64,000 nucleotides of DNA. Source: Shewanella pealeana ATCC 700345 (lineage in GTDB: Bacteria; Pseudomonadota; Gammaproteobacteria; Enterobacterales; Shewanellaceae). The position numbers and the translations under genes were made by a program. Location of the stretch: assembly GCF_000018285.1 (NCBI RefSeq), contig NC_009901.1:2975001-3039000 (forward strand). Direction: 5' to 3'. Each line of letters starts with the position of its first letter. The first letter of the stretch is position 1. Below the pieces are notes generated by a model that was given only the letters and a program-made list of their open reading frames with translations, had not been told where the DNA came from and did not search any database. Below are positions 20,486 through 30,411 of this stretch, piece by piece.

Positions 20486-21202
20486 CTACTCTCTTCCTGG
20501 TAATTTCTGCCATGTGACTGTATCACGCAGATAAACTGGCGCTAAATCATCAACAGAGGTAGTTTGGCCTTTCTCTACGCCATCTTGTGCCAGTGCTAAC
20601 ATGTATCTAGCTTCTGGGAATTTAGCGGCCTCACAGAGCTCAATGGTAGGCAACAGCTCGATTAACTGTGGATAGGCATCAAAACCAGTACCACAGGCAG
20701 CAATGGTAGAAGTCTCATCTAAGCTCAGCACTATCGCCTCTGGAGCACTGACCACTTCTTGATCCACTAAGGTAGCTAGCCCATCTACCGAAATATATTG
20801 GCCCCAGTAAATCTCCCCCATACGCGCATCGATAGCGGCTAACACTTGAGTAGCGCCTTTATCGATAGCCGATTGTGCCATGGCCGCCAGCGTTGAGATA
20901 CCAATAACAGGTAACTCCTGACCTAACGCTAGCCCCTGGCTAATACTGGTACAAATTCGAATACCGGTAAAGCTGCCTGGCCCTCTTCCGTAAGCAATAA
21001 CATCGACATCTTGCAGCTTTAGCTGAGCTTGAGCCAATACCGATTTAACCATAGGCAATAAACGCTGACTATGCTCACGCGGCGCATCCGCTTGCTCACT
21101 ATAGACAATGCCTTGATGGCTAACCGCTGCAGAACACGACTCAGTGCAGGTATCGAGCGCTAATACGCTCAACTGTGTCGTACCGTTAGAATCTTTTGTC
21201 AT
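20486..21202 (-). CDS. tsaB: tRNA threonylcarbamoyladenosine biosynthesis protein TsaB
   Basis: Scaffold partner of TsaD in making the universal t6A modification at position 37 of ANN-decoding tRNAs. The 238 residues show the ASKHA-fold start LALDTCTESCSAAV, the REHSQRLLPMV block and the YGRGPGSFTGIRI motif conserved in TsaB/YeaZ. It heads a minus-strand run with the small unknown and M50-like genes. In E. coli tsaB is also close to yoaA and fadD, as it is here. Confidence 0.95.
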   Translation of the reverse strand: MTKDSNGTTQLSVLALDTCTESCSAAVSHQGIVYSEQADAPREHSQRLLPMVKSVLAQAQLKLQDVDVIAYGRGPGSFTGIRICTSISQGLALGQELPVIGISTLAAMAQSAIDKGATQVLAAIDARMGEIYWGQYISVDGLATLVDQEVVSAPEAIVLSLDETSTIAACGTGFDAYPQLIELLPTIELCEAAKFPEARYMLALAQDGVEKGQTTSVDDLAPVYLRDTVTWQKLPGRE

Positions 21203-21566
21203 GAATTACTTACCAAACCTATTAATTATATGATTTAACGTCGAAAAAAATGCAAACAAGCCACACTTTCAGCCGATCATTAAAGGCTCAACCAGCCACA
21301 CTTCAACGTACAACTTGGTTAATGTCAATTTTGGCAATTATACCCCAACTAATGCCAAAGCATTAAGCTCTAAGGCCAAATTACTTTTTCCATGCGCTAA
21401 TGCTAGTCGAAATAGCCTGCTAGATTACAAACTGCCTCAAGCTAACAAACAGCGATTGAGCTTGATTAATTACTCATAAAGTACGCCAAAACAGAAAATT
21501 TACTCTAAATTTAATTAAGAGATTTGCTCATGACTTTAAGAGCAAAGGCAAGGCTTGGGAGGTTGA
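21203..21566. other. Intergenic region between tsaB and a small membrane protein gene
   Basis: About 364 bases between divergent genes, expected to hold both promoters. I see no strong hairpin or convincing RNA gene. A 38-codon plus-strand frame from 21250 lacks a ribosome site and is not called. Confidence 0.5.
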
Positions 21567-21992
21567 ATGCGACAGATCAACATAGATTGGTTGCGTTTGT
21601 TTCGTTACTCACTATTGTTCATCTTCTTTTCTATGTTGATGACCGTCTTTATGCTGATCTGGCTTTCTAATAGTCTAGAAGAAGCTTGGCAGAAAGGACT
21701 GATGTTAACCTTTTCAGAATTTGAAATGACCGTTGAACTGACACTAACACTGCTCATATACATTAGCTTTCCAGTACTACTATTTCGCTTCCTGTATTAT
21801 TTTTCCAAGATGCTCTATCGTGGACGAAATCCAGGGGTCGCAATCATTAGCTACAAAACACTATTTAACCCATTAAACTTTCTACTGTTTCCAAGCTTAC
21901 TCAATCCACAAGGACTAACTTATCGGCGACGCTGTTTAATGGCGCTCATCTTACTGAGTGCCATCTACTTGACCATTTTGTTGATCACTTAA
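21567..21992 (+). CDS. Small integral membrane protein of unknown function
   Basis: I do not recognise this 141-residue protein. Hydropathy suggests three membrane segments, at about residues 13-32, 50-72 and 122-140, with a basic cytoplasmic-looking loop (YRGRNPGVAIISYKT). A GGGAGG ribosome site lies six bases before the ATG. Its last eight bases overlap the end of yoaA on the other strand, so the two genes converge without a shared terminator. Confidence 0.72.
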   Translation: MRQINIDWLRLFRYSLLFIFFSMLMTVFMLIWLSNSLEEAWQKGLMLTFSEFEMTVELTLTLLIYISFPVLLFRFLYYFSKMLYRGRNPGVAIISYKTLFNPLNFLLFPSLLNPQGLTYRRRCLMALILLSAIYLTILLIT

Positions 21993-23910
21993 TACGCTCT
22001 AAAAACGCTGTCGCCTTATCTAAGTCTCGAGTTCTCGACATCGGAGGTAAAGAGTTTAAAAAAGCCTGTCCGTAAGGCTTATTAACGATTCTGTTGTCAC
22101 ATAAAATAAGCACGCCTTTGTCTTTCTCATCTCGGATCAAACGGCCAACGCCCTGATTTAACGTGATCACCGCTTGTGGCAAGGATATTTCACTGAAGGG
22201 ATCTTTACCCTCTCGCTCGATACTTTCGCTTCGCGCTCGAAACAAATTATCGTCGGGTGAGATAAAGGGCAGCTTATCGATAATCACACAACTCAGTAGA
22301 CGACCACGTACATCGACCCCTTCCCAAAAGGCGCCAGTACCGAGCAATACCGCATTACCAAGCTGACGATACTTCTTCAATAAGCTCTGCTTACCTGCCT
22401 GCCCCTGCACCAAAAGTGGATAAGAAACCCTTCTTTGCAGCGCGGGCGCAACAAGGTTTAGCATTCTGTGACTTGTAAATAGGATGAAAGTCCGACCTTT
22501 TGCGGCATTGACCGCCTTAACACAGACATCGACAAATTGTGACAGTGCAGCATGGTGGTTGCTCACACTGGCTAAATGCCGAGGCACGCAAAAGAGCGCA
22601 TTATTAGCGTAATCAAAAGGACTCTCTAATAACATCTCTTGGCACTGAGTTAAGCCCAGTTGTCTGGTAAACAAGCTCAAATCACGGTTAATTTGCAAGG
22701 TTGCCGAAGTGAAGATCCACGAAACATCAGATTCAAACAGTTTGCGACACTCTTTAGCCACATCAATAGGTGCAATACGCAACACTAAATAGCGATGGCC
22801 GTAATCGATACTGTAAGCGGCCTGATTGTTCTCACATAAGAAAAATAGCTCTAACTTATTTGTAATAAGCTCCAGTTTTACAATTGTGTCGTCTAAGTTA
22901 TCACTGCGTCCAACATGGCCTAACAACAGACTCTGCAGAACTTTTATCTCTTTAATTAAAGCCCACGACAACACAGACAGCTCTTTGTTGCCTAATAGGC
23001 GGCGCCAATCGCTATCACCCAGTTCAAACAACATTTGATGCCACTCGTTTAAAATAGCGCCGCAACGAGAACTGAGTGCTTCTATCTGCTTGGCATCTCT
23101 AAGCTCTTGACGATAAATATCGATTAACTTATCGAATAGCTCAGAGAGTTGCCGTGTTGAACACTGCTGACCAAAGTAAGTTACGGCGATATCGGGAAGC
23201 AGATGCGCCTCGTCAAAAATCACCACATCAGAATCGGGTAATAGCTCGGCAAAACCGGTTTCTTTTATGATCCTATCGGCGAGAAAGAGATGATGATTGA
23301 CGACGGTAACCTTAGCATTCATGGCTCGATTACGGGCTTTACGCGTAAAGCACTCATCAAAATAGTCGCAGCGCTGACCAATGCAGTTCTCTTTACTACT
23401 GACGATTAACGGCAACGCGGGAGAGTTTTCTGTTACTGCCGTCAACCCACCAATATCGCCGTCAGTCGTTTGGCCTCCCCACTGATTAATTCTGAGCAGG
23501 TCGTCTAATACCTGAGTCTCCATCGAACTCGCACCCGATAACTCTTTCTCCATCAAATGCTGGCACAAATAGTTATTGCGCCCTTTTAGCAAAGCGACTT
23601 TAGGCGTTAGGTTCAGCATGGCCGACAAGGCTGGTAAGTCTTTGTAAAATAGCTGCTCTTGCAGGTTTTTACTTCCGGTGCTAATAATGATTTTCTTGCC
23701 ACTTAATAGCGCGGGAATAAGATAAGCAAAGGTTTTACCTACACCTGTGCCAGCCTCAACCACCAACTTTTTACGACTATGAATGGACTCCGCTACAGCG
23801 TGCGCCATCTCGGCTTGCACATCTCGACGACTGAAACCTTTAATCGATTGTGCTAATACACCTTGGCTTGAAAATGCAGCAGCGACTTGTTGTGTTAATC
23901 TAACGCTCAA
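21985..23910 (-). CDS. yoaA: ATP-dependent DNA helicase YoaA (DinG/XPD family)
   Basis: Superfamily 2 iron-sulfur helicase that in E. coli acts with HolC in tolerating replication blocks. The 641 residues show Walker A GTGVGKT (residues 54-60), an Fe-S cluster domain with cysteines in CIGQRCDYFDECF, the DEAH box VIFDEAHLL and the C-terminal GTGAFWEGVDVRG and QGVGRLIRDEKD motifs. Near tsaB, as in E. coli, but here a small membrane protein gene lies between them. Confidence 0.92.
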   Translation of the reverse strand: MSVRLTQQVAAAFSSQGVLAQSIKGFSRRDVQAEMAHAVAESIHSRKKLVVEAGTGVGKTFAYLIPALLSGKKIIISTGSKNLQEQLFYKDLPALSAMLNLTPKVALLKGRNNYLCQHLMEKELSGASSMETQVLDDLLRINQWGGQTTDGDIGGLTAVTENSPALPLIVSSKENCIGQRCDYFDECFTRKARNRAMNAKVTVVNHHLFLADRIIKETGFAELLPDSDVVIFDEAHLLPDIAVTYFGQQCSTRQLSELFDKLIDIYRQELRDAKQIEALSSRCGAILNEWHQMLFELGDSDWRRLLGNKELSVLSWALIKEIKVLQSLLLGHVGRSDNLDDTIVKLELITNKLELFFLCENNQAAYSIDYGHRYLVLRIAPIDVAKECRKLFESDVSWIFTSATLQINRDLSLFTRQLGLTQCQEMLLESPFDYANNALFCVPRHLASVSNHHAALSQFVDVCVKAVNAAKGRTFILFTSHRMLNLVAPALQRRVSYPLLVQGQAGKQSLLKKYRQLGNAVLLGTGAFWEGVDVRGRLLSCVIIDKLPFISPDDNLFRARSESIEREGKDPFSEISLPQAVITLNQGVGRLIRDEKDKGVLILCDNRIVNKPYGQAFLNSLPPMSRTRDLDKATAFLERIK

Positions 23911-24271
23911 GAGGTAGGGAACCTTTAATTAGCCTAGATGGCTTGCTTTACAAAGTGTGGTGCAGTTTATCTTAATTAGCTTTACAAGATCAGCTTTAGT
24001 TTTATCAGTTCACTCTAGTATTCCAATCATAACATCACCAACTATTGTCTCGTTTTCAGAACAAAGAACTTTCAAAACCTGCTAGCTATGGCAAACCTTA
24101 GTCAAAAATGACATTTAGATGAAGTTTACTCATCTGAAGAAATAAGAGGTTGCAATCATTTTTAAAACTGATTAATTTAAATACCAAGATAAACGAATCG
24201 CTTAGCTCAACGAGCAAGCCTTGAGCATTCAGAGCTATTAAGCTCACAGATTTAAATTGAGAGAAACGAAT

Positions 24272-24319
24272 ATGACAAAGCTTTTGAACACTATGCATCA
24301 TCATCACCATATGCGGTAG
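24272..24319 (+). CDS. hisL: his operon leader peptide
   Basis: Fifteen-residue frame MTKLLNTMHHHHHMR containing five consecutive His codons (24296-24310), preceded by a GAGAG ribosome site. It lies upstream of a terminator hairpin before hisG. This is the standard his attenuation leader: ribosome position on the His codons reports charged tRNA-His supply. Confidence 0.93.
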   Translation: MTKLLNTMHHHHHMR

Positions 24320-24410
24320 CCTTCGGAAGCTCACTGCCGAAGGACTATTTCCTTCCGGCGGTTGATTTAAAAATATCAAAAACCCTTGGAAGGAATTCCA
24401 AGGGTTTTTT
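24320..24410 (+). promoter_or_regulatory. his operon attenuator
   Basis: Four mutually exclusive pairings are readable. Segment A (24320-24326, CCTTCGG) pairs with B (24337-24343, CCGAAGG). B can also pair, with one bulged base, with C (24350-24358). C (24349-24356, TTCCTTCC) pairs perfectly with GGAAGGAA at 24388-24395, which is part of the terminator stem. Inferred logic: with ribosomes stalled on His codons, A:B forms, C is free and breaks the terminator; with ribosomes at the leader stop, A is covered, B holds C and the terminator folds. Confidence 0.85.
24378..24410 (+). terminator. his attenuator terminator hairpin
   Basis: Fourteen-base stem AAAAACCCTTGGAA / TTCCAAGGGTTTTT with loop GGAA, ending in a run of T, about 60 bases before hisG. 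Confidence 0.92.
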
Positions 24411-24470
24411 GGTTTTATCTTAACAGCTTGTTTTATAAGAATTTTTAAATTAACTAATAGGAAGTACCCC

Positions 24471-25370
24471 ATGTCAGAGTCAACTAGATTACGTATCGCA
24501 ATCCAAAAATCAGGTCGTTTATCAAAAGAATCACAAAAACTGTTAAAGAGCTGTGGCGTTAAATTTAACGTCAATGAACAACGTCTTATCGCCCACTCTG
24601 ACAATATGCCAATTGATCTATTACGTGTTCGTGATGACGATATTCCAGGCCTAGTCATGGATGGTGTTGTTGACCTTGGGATCATTGGCGAAAATGTACT
24701 AGAAGAGGAACAAATCGAGCGTCAAAGCTTAGGTAAACCTGCTGAATGCGTTAAGCTGCGTGAACTTGATTTTGGTGCTTGTCGCCTATCTTTAGCGGTA
24801 CCTAATGAATTTGAATACCAAGATGCAAGCTCACTCGAAGGGCTTCGAATCGCCACCTCTTACCCCAACCTGCTACGTCGCTACATGCAAGAGCAAGGCA
24901 TTAATTACCGTGATTGTATGCTTAAGGGCTCAGTTGAAGTCGCACCTCGTGCAGGTTTATCGGACGGTATTTGTGATTTAGTCTCAACAGGTGCCACCCT
25001 TGAGGCAAACGGCCTTTACGAAACCGAAGTCATTTACCGCTCTATGGCTTGCATCATTCAATCGACTCAGTCGCAACCCGATGACAAGCAAGCGCTTATC
25101 AACAAAATCTTATCTCGCATCAACGGTGTGGTACGTGCAAAAGAGAGCAAATACATCTTGCTACACGCGCCAACAGAAACCTTAGAGCAAATTGTTGCCC
25201 TACTACCTGGTGCTGAAAACCCAACAGTATTGCCACTAAATGATGATACTAACCGTGTCGCTATCCACGCTGTCAGCACCGAAGATCTGTTCTGGGACAC
25301 CATGGAGCAATTAACTCAGTTAGGTGCCAGCTCTATTCTGGTCATGCCTATCGAAAAAATGATGGGGTAA
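24471..25370 (+). CDS. hisG: ATP phosphoribosyltransferase HisG
   Basis: First and feedback-inhibited step of histidine synthesis: ATP plus PRPP to phosphoribosyl-ATP. The 299 residues are the long (HisZ-independent) form, with [12 protein letters not shown] at the N terminus, the [11 protein letters not shown] and [26 protein letters not shown]-binding region and a C-terminal ACT-like regulatory domain ending [15 protein letters not shown]. It is first structural gene after the attenuator. Confidence 0.98.
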   Translation: MSESTRLRIAIQKSGRLSKESQKLLKSCGVKFNVNEQRLIAHSDNMPIDLLRVRDDDIPGLVMDGVVDLGIIGENVLEEEQIERQSLGKPAECVKLRELDFGACRLSLAVPNEFEYQDASSLEGLRIATSYPNLLRRYMQEQGINYRDCMLKGSVEVAPRAGLSDGICDLVSTGATLEANGLYETEVIYRSMACIIQSTQSQPDDKQALINKILSRINGVVRAKESKYILLHAPTETLEQIVALLPGAENPTVLPLNDDTNRVAIHAVSTEDLFWDTMEQLTQLGASSILVMPIEKMMG

Positions 25371-25374
25371 GAGC

Positions 25375-26703
25375 ATGCAGATCCTCAACTGGCAATCACT
25401 CTCACCACAAGCGCAATTAGCGGCGCTGAAACGCTCGCCATTAATTGGTGACAACAGCCTTGAGCAAAATGTAGCGAGGATCATCGAAGCCGTTGTAGCT
25501 AACGGCGATCAGGCGCTAAAGGACTTTAACCGTGAGTTCGATGGGGTAAACCTAGAAACGCTAAAGCTAACGACTACACAAATTGAGCAGAGCTGTAAAC
25601 TGGTGCCTGAAAGTCTAAAACAGGCTATCGCTCAGGCTAAAAACAACATAGAGCGGTTTCACCAGGCGCAGTTACAGCCAAAAGTTGATATCGAGACTCA
25701 GGCAGGCATCCGCTGTGAGCTTCGCTCCGAGCCTATTGAGCGTGTCGGACTCTATATCCCTGGTGGCACGGCGCCGCTTATATCAACCGTACTCATGTTA
25801 GCCCTACCGGCAAAAATTGCTGGCTGTAACAAACGCGTTCTAGTGAGCCCACCACCGATTAATGACGCTATCATTTATGCGGCAAATGAGTGTGGCATTG
25901 AAGAGATCTATCAGGTCGGTGGCGCGCAAGCTATTGCTGCATTAGCCTTCGGCACAGAGTCTCTGCCACAGGTAGATAAAATTTTTGGCCCCGGAAATCG
26001 TTTTGTCACCGAAGCAAAGCGTGCCGTCAGCCAAGATAATCGCTGCACAGTGAGTATCGATATGCCTGCGGGCCCATCAGAAGTACTGATTATTGCCGAT
26101 GGCCAAGCCAATGCTGAATTTGTCGCCGCCGATCTGTTATCTCAAGCTGAACACGGTGCTGACTCACAGGTCATGCTAGTCACCGACTCAACTGAGCTCG
26201 CAGAAGCGGTCAACACAGCCCTTGCTAATCAGCTTAAGCAGTTATCGCGCACTGAGATAGCGACGACAGCACTTAAGAGTAGTCGTACTTTGATTGTTGA
26301 TGATATACAGATGGCGGCTCTGGTTTCAAACCAATACGGGCCAGAGCACCTCATCATTCAAACTAAGCAACCAAGAGACGTATTACGCAATATTCGCGCC
26401 GCGGGCTCTGTGTTTTTAGGCGCTTATACTCCAGAATCTGTCGGCGATTATGCCAGCGGTACTAATCACGTCTTACCGACCTACGGCTATAGCAAAACCG
26501 TTTCTAGCCTATCTCTGGCAGACTTTAGCCGCAGATTCACGGTACAAGAGCTCAATGCTAAAGGGCTACAAACTATTGCAGATAGCGTAATGACACTGGC
26601 AGCAGCCGAGCTACTCGATGCCCACAAGAATGCCATAGCCATTCGACTCGCAAGCCTTAGTGCAGATGATGACACTAATAGCGGTAATGAGGAGGAGTTA
26701 TGA
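25375..26703 (+). CDS. hisD: Histidinol dehydrogenase HisD
   Basis: NAD-dependent zinc enzyme that oxidises histidinol to histidine in two steps, the last of the pathway. The 442 residues have the family signature VDKIFGPGNRFVTEAKRAV and the DMPAGPSEVLIIAD block, and the HVLPTYGYSKTVSSLS segment near the C terminus. It begins four bases after hisG and its stop overlaps the hisC start. Confidence 0.98.
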   Translation: MQILNWQSLSPQAQLAALKRSPLIGDNSLEQNVARIIEAVVANGDQALKDFNREFDGVNLETLKLTTTQIEQSCKLVPESLKQAIAQAKNNIERFHQAQLQPKVDIETQAGIRCELRSEPIERVGLYIPGGTAPLISTVLMLALPAKIAGCNKRVLVSPPPINDAIIYAANECGIEEIYQVGGAQAIAALAFGTESLPQVDKIFGPGNRFVTEAKRAVSQDNRCTVSIDMPAGPSEVLIIADGQANAEFVAADLLSQAEHGADSQVMLVTDSTELAEAVNTALANQLKQLSRTEIATTALKSSRTLIVDDIQMAALVSNQYGPEHLIIQTKQPRDVLRNIRAAGSVFLGAYTPESVGDYASGTNHVLPTYGYSKTVSSLSLADFSRRFTVQELNAKGLQTIADSVMTLAAAELLDAHKNAIAIRLASLSADDDTNSGNEEEL

Positions 26704-27755
26704 ACACTGCAACTAACGGCTTGAACTTAGCTCAACGCCTAGCCAGACCTGAATTGCTCGATCTACAGATCTATCAATCGGCAAGGCGTATTGGCGGTCA
26801 AGGTGATATCTGGATCAATGCAAACGAGTCGCCATTTAATAATAGTGAACTTGAAGGGCTGAACCGCTACCCGGAATGTCAGCCTCCAGAACTTGTTAAT
26901 GCCTATAGCAACTACAGCAAGGTCGCAACTGACAGCATCATTACGAGTCGCGGCGCCGATGAGGCGATTGAGTTACTGATCCGTGCTTTTTGTATACCAG
27001 CCAAAGACTGTATCGCCACTTTTGGCCCAACTTATGGCATGTACGCCATCAGCGCGAAAACCTTTAATGTTGGGGTGAAAGCGTTATCACTAACCGAAGA
27101 TTTTCAGCTACCCAGTGATTACCTTTCTCAAGTAAGCGGCGCCAAGTTGGTATTTATCTGCAACCCTAATAATCCAACGGGTAGCGTTATAGCGCGGGAT
27201 AAGGTGATTGAAGTTATCAACAACTGTCAAGATGCTATTGTGGTTGTGGATGAGGCTTATATCGAATTTAGCCCCGAATTCAGCGTCGCCGATTTAGTCG
27301 CGACTTTCCCCAACCTTGTGGTTCTGCGCACTCTGTCGAAAGCTTTTGCATTGGCGGGAGCGCGGTGCGGTTTTTTACTGGCTAACCCTAATATTGTTGA
27401 TATCTGCATGCGAGTTATCGCTCCCTACCCTGTGCCTCTTCCTGTCAGTCTTGTGGCTGAAAAGGCGCTTAGCACATCAGGACTTGAAACCATGAGCCGA
27501 CAAGTCAATGACATGAAGCAGCAGGGATTAAGGTTAGCGAATGCATTACAGCGCTATGGTGCCAAGGTCGTAAAGGCACACGGTAACTATGTACTTGCCG
27601 AGTTTGCAGATAAACAACAGGTTCAGCAAAAGCTATCGCAAGCGGGAGTTATCGCCAGAAGTTATAGCGACCCGCGCCTTAGCCAAGCAATTCGATTTAG
27701 CTTTACTAATCAAGCACAAACAGACTATCTCATTCAACTGTTTCAACAAAAATAA
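26700..27755 (+). CDS. hisC: Histidinol-phosphate aminotransferase HisC
   Basis: PLP enzyme converting imidazole acetol phosphate and glutamate to histidinol phosphate. The 351 residues include WINANESPFNN at the substrate entrance, FICNPNNPTG, and the PLP lysine in RTLSKAFALAGARCGF. The ATG overlaps the hisD stop (ATGA). Confidence 0.97.
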   Translation: MNTATNGLNLAQRLARPELLDLQIYQSARRIGGQGDIWINANESPFNNSELEGLNRYPECQPPELVNAYSNYSKVATDSIITSRGADEAIELLIRAFCIPAKDCIATFGPTYGMYAISAKTFNVGVKALSLTEDFQLPSDYLSQVSGAKLVFICNPNNPTGSVIARDKVIEVINNCQDAIVVVDEAYIEFSPEFSVADLVATFPNLVVLRTLSKAFALAGARCGFLLANPNIVDICMRVIAPYPVPLPVSLVAEKALSTSGLETMSRQVNDMKQQGLRLANALQRYGAKVVKAHGNYVLAEFADKQQVQQKLSQAGVIARSYSDPRLSQAIRFSFTNQAQTDYLIQLFQQK

Positions 27756-27842
27756 AATAGCTAGAAAGCTAATAATTAAAAAATAACGATAGCTTGACTG
27801 GTATTGATTTAGTTAAGCGCAAATTTGAAAGGTATACCCGCT

Positions 27843-28937
27843 ATGAAGCAGAAAATTTTATTTATCGACCGTGATGGCACCCTAATCGAAGAGCCAGTTA
27901 CAGATAAACAAGTCGATAGTCTAGCTAAACTCGTGTTTGAGCCAAATGTGATCCCTGCGCTATTAAAGCTGCAGAATGCAGGTTACAGACTGGTCATGAT
28001 CAGTAATCAGGATGGTCTTGGTACGCCTTCTTTCCCAAAAGATGATTTTGACGCGCCGCAAGATATGATGATGCAGATCTTAAATAGCCAAGGTGTGTTA
28101 TTTGATGACGTGCTTATCTGCCCACACTTTGATGATGAAAACTGTAGCTGCCGTAAACCTAAGCTTGGCCTAGTTAAAGGTTACCTGACTTCTGGCAAGA
28201 TAGACTTTACCCAGTCAGCCGTGATTGGCGATCGTGAAACTGACCTTGGCCTTGCAGATTCAATGGGCATATTAGGGCTGCAATACCACCCTGAGACGCT
28301 TAATTGGAACGCTATTGCCGCTAAGTTGCTGAACAAGAACCGCTGCGCAACTGTCACTCGCACCACTAAAGAAACCGATATCCGCGTCACTGTTGATTTA
28401 GACGCCGCAGATAAAGGTGCGATCAACACAGGCATAGGTTTCTTTGACCATATGCTGGAACAGATCTCGACACACGGTAATTTCAAGCTAGATGTTCAGG
28501 TCGATGGCGACTTAGAGATTGACGATCACCACAGTGTTGAAGATACGGCGCTCGCTATCGGTGATGCATTGCGACAAGCCCTTGGTGATAAACGCGGCAT
28601 TGCACGCTTTGGTAACTCACTACCTAATGATGTATTCCAGCAGGCAATTCCTATGGATGAAGCCAGTGCTAGCTGTCTATTAGACTTATCTGGCCGTCCT
28701 TTTATCAAGTTTGACGGCGAGTTTGACCGTGAGCTTGTGGGGCAGCTGTCTACTGAAATGGTGCCGCACTTCTTCCGCTCATTCGCCGATGGCCTACGCT
28801 GCACCCTACACATCAGCACTCAAGGTGATAATGATCACCACAAGGTTGAGAGCTTATTTAAAGTCCTTGGTCGTACTCTTCGACAAGCAGTAGCGATAGA
28901 AGGTGATGCGCTGCCATCAAGTAAAGGTGTGTTATGA
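27843..28937 (+). CDS. hisB: Bifunctional histidinol-phosphatase / imidazoleglycerol-phosphate dehydratase HisB
   Basis: Fusion enzyme for two pathway steps. The N-terminal HAD phosphatase domain starts [14 protein letters not shown] (DxD) and holds zinc cysteines in [14 protein letters not shown]; the C-terminal dehydratase, from about residue 170, has [12 protein letters not shown] and [17 protein letters not shown] manganese sites. The start is ATG 27843 with an AAAGG site upstream; an upstream TTG at 27825 is less likely. About 87 bases separate it from hisC, the largest gap in the operon. Confidence 0.97.
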   Translation: MKQKILFIDRDGTLIEEPVTDKQVDSLAKLVFEPNVIPALLKLQNAGYRLVMISNQDGLGTPSFPKDDFDAPQDMMMQILNSQGVLFDDVLICPHFDDENCSCRKPKLGLVKGYLTSGKIDFTQSAVIGDRETDLGLADSMGILGLQYHPETLNWNAIAAKLLNKNRCATVTRTTKETDIRVTVDLDAADKGAINTGIGFFDHMLEQISTHGNFKLDVQVDGDLEIDDHHSVEDTALAIGDALRQALGDKRGIARFGNSLPNDVFQQAIPMDEASASCLLDLSGRPFIKFDGEFDRELVGQLSTEMVPHFFRSFADGLRCTLHISTQGDNDHHKVESLFKVLGRTLRQAVAIEGDALPSSKGVL

Positions 28938-29677
28938 GCCAACAAGATAAAGCAGGCTTGAGCGATGATCGTTCATTGAACAATAACAAAGCCATAGTCG
29001 GCAACACCGTTATTGTCGACACAGGTTGCGCCAATTTAAGCTCTGTGCGTTACGCCTTCGAACGTCTAATGACGGATATTGAGCGCGAGCGCCTATTTGT
29101 CACCGATGATATCGAGATGATAAGAGCTGCCGAGCGGGTGATTTTGCCTGGTGTCGGCACTGCTGCGGCTGCCATGAGCGCTTTACAAAGCAAAGGCTTA
29201 GTACAACTTATCCCTGAGTTGACCCAACCGGTACTCGGTGTGTGTTTAGGCATGCAGATGCTGACAAGAGTATCTAAAGAACGTGGCAGCCAAAGTGAAG
29301 ACTGTCCGTGTCTCAATATCATACCGACTGATATCAATTTACTCGACACCAAAGGACTGCCACTGCCGCATATGGGCTGGAATCAGCTAGTGCCAGGCTC
29401 ACATCCCATCTTTGACGGGATCACAGCGGGCAGTTATGTGTATTTTGTCCACAGCTACCGAGCACCAATCAGTGATTACACTATCGCTACGGCGCAGCAC
29501 GGAGAAACATTTAGCGCGGCAATTGCCAAAGATAATTTTATCGGTCTGCAGTTCCACCCTGAAAAAAGCGCGGAAGTCGGTGCAAGAATGCTTAAAAACT
29601 TCCTGACTATGGATCAAGCGACGTTCAGTCCAACAAATAACCAACTGGCGTATGGCCAGCAAGAGGCGCAGTTATGA
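28934..29677 (+). CDS. hisH: Imidazole glycerol phosphate synthase subunit HisH
   Basis: Glutaminase subunit that feeds ammonia to HisF. The catalytic triad shows as GVCLGMQML (Cys104), and QFHPEKS for the His and Glu. The 247 residues include a polar N-terminal extension of about 24 residues before the usual start near [14 protein letters not shown]; the ATG overlaps the hisB stop, so the extension appears translated. The stop overlaps hisA (ATGA). Confidence 0.96.
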   Translation: MSQQDKAGLSDDRSLNNNKAIVGNTVIVDTGCANLSSVRYAFERLMTDIERERLFVTDDIEMIRAAERVILPGVGTAAAAMSALQSKGLVQLIPELTQPVLGVCLGMQMLTRVSKERGSQSEDCPCLNIIPTDINLLDTKGLPLPHMGWNQLVPGSHPIFDGITAGSYVYFVHSYRAPISDYTIATAQHGETFSAAIAKDNFIGLQFHPEKSAEVGARMLKNFLTMDQATFSPTNNQLAYGQQEAQL

Positions 29678-30411
29678 TTATTCCAGCAATCGATCTTATC
29701 GATGGTCAAGTTGTTCGCCTCTATCAAGGGGATTATGCCCAGCAGACCACCTTTAATTTAAGCCCATTAGATCAGCTTAAGTCTTACCAGCAGCAAGGTG
29801 CCAGCCTACTGCATATCGTCGATCTTACCGGGGCTAAAGAGCCTGATAGACGTCAGACTGCGCTCATTTCAGAGTTAGTCAATAATCTGGATACCCCGAT
29901 TCAAGTCGGCGGTGGCATTCGCACCGAAGCCCAGTTAAGTGAACTATTAGAGATTGGGGTTAGCCGTGTGGTTATCGGCTCATTGGCCGTAAAAGAGCCT
30001 GAATTGGTAAAAAGTTGGTTTACCAAATATGGTAGTGACGCTATCTGCCTAGCCTTAGACGTTAATATTAATGAACAAGGCGAAAAGATTGTCGCGGTAT
30101 CGGGTTGGCAGTCAGGTGGCGGTAAGAGCTTAGAATCACTTGTGGAAGAATTTAAGTCCGTCGGTTTAAAACATGCCTTAGTGACCGATATTAGCCGTGA
30201 TGGCACCCTTAAGGGCGCTAATACTGAGCTGTATTATGAAATCGCGACTCTCTATCCAGAGATCCAATGGCAGGCTTCAGGAGGCATAGCGACTTTAGAC
30301 GACGTTAATGCGGTAAAACAAAGTGGTGCAACAGGCATCATCATAGGAAAAGCCTTATTAATAAATCAGTTTACCGTTGAGGAGGCTATTGCATGTTGGC
30401 CAAACGCATAG
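29674..30411 (+). CDS. hisA: ProFAR isomerase HisA
   Basis: TIM-barrel isomerase opening the ribose ring of ProFAR to PRFAR. The 245 residues start with [20 protein letters not shown] (catalytic Asp at residue 7) and carry phosphate-binding loops at [10 protein letters not shown] and IIIGKALL. The start overlaps the hisH stop and the end overlaps hisF by 19 bases. Confidence 0.97.

Noticed and set aside
21250..21366. 38-codon plus-strand frame upstream of the small membrane protein gene
   Set aside because: No ribosome site and no recognisable features; it lies in a promoter region.
24098..24685. Long minus-strand frame of 195 codons over the his leader and hisG start
   Set aside because: It lies opposite the attenuator and hisG, has no ribosome site and its sequence is a reading-frame shadow.
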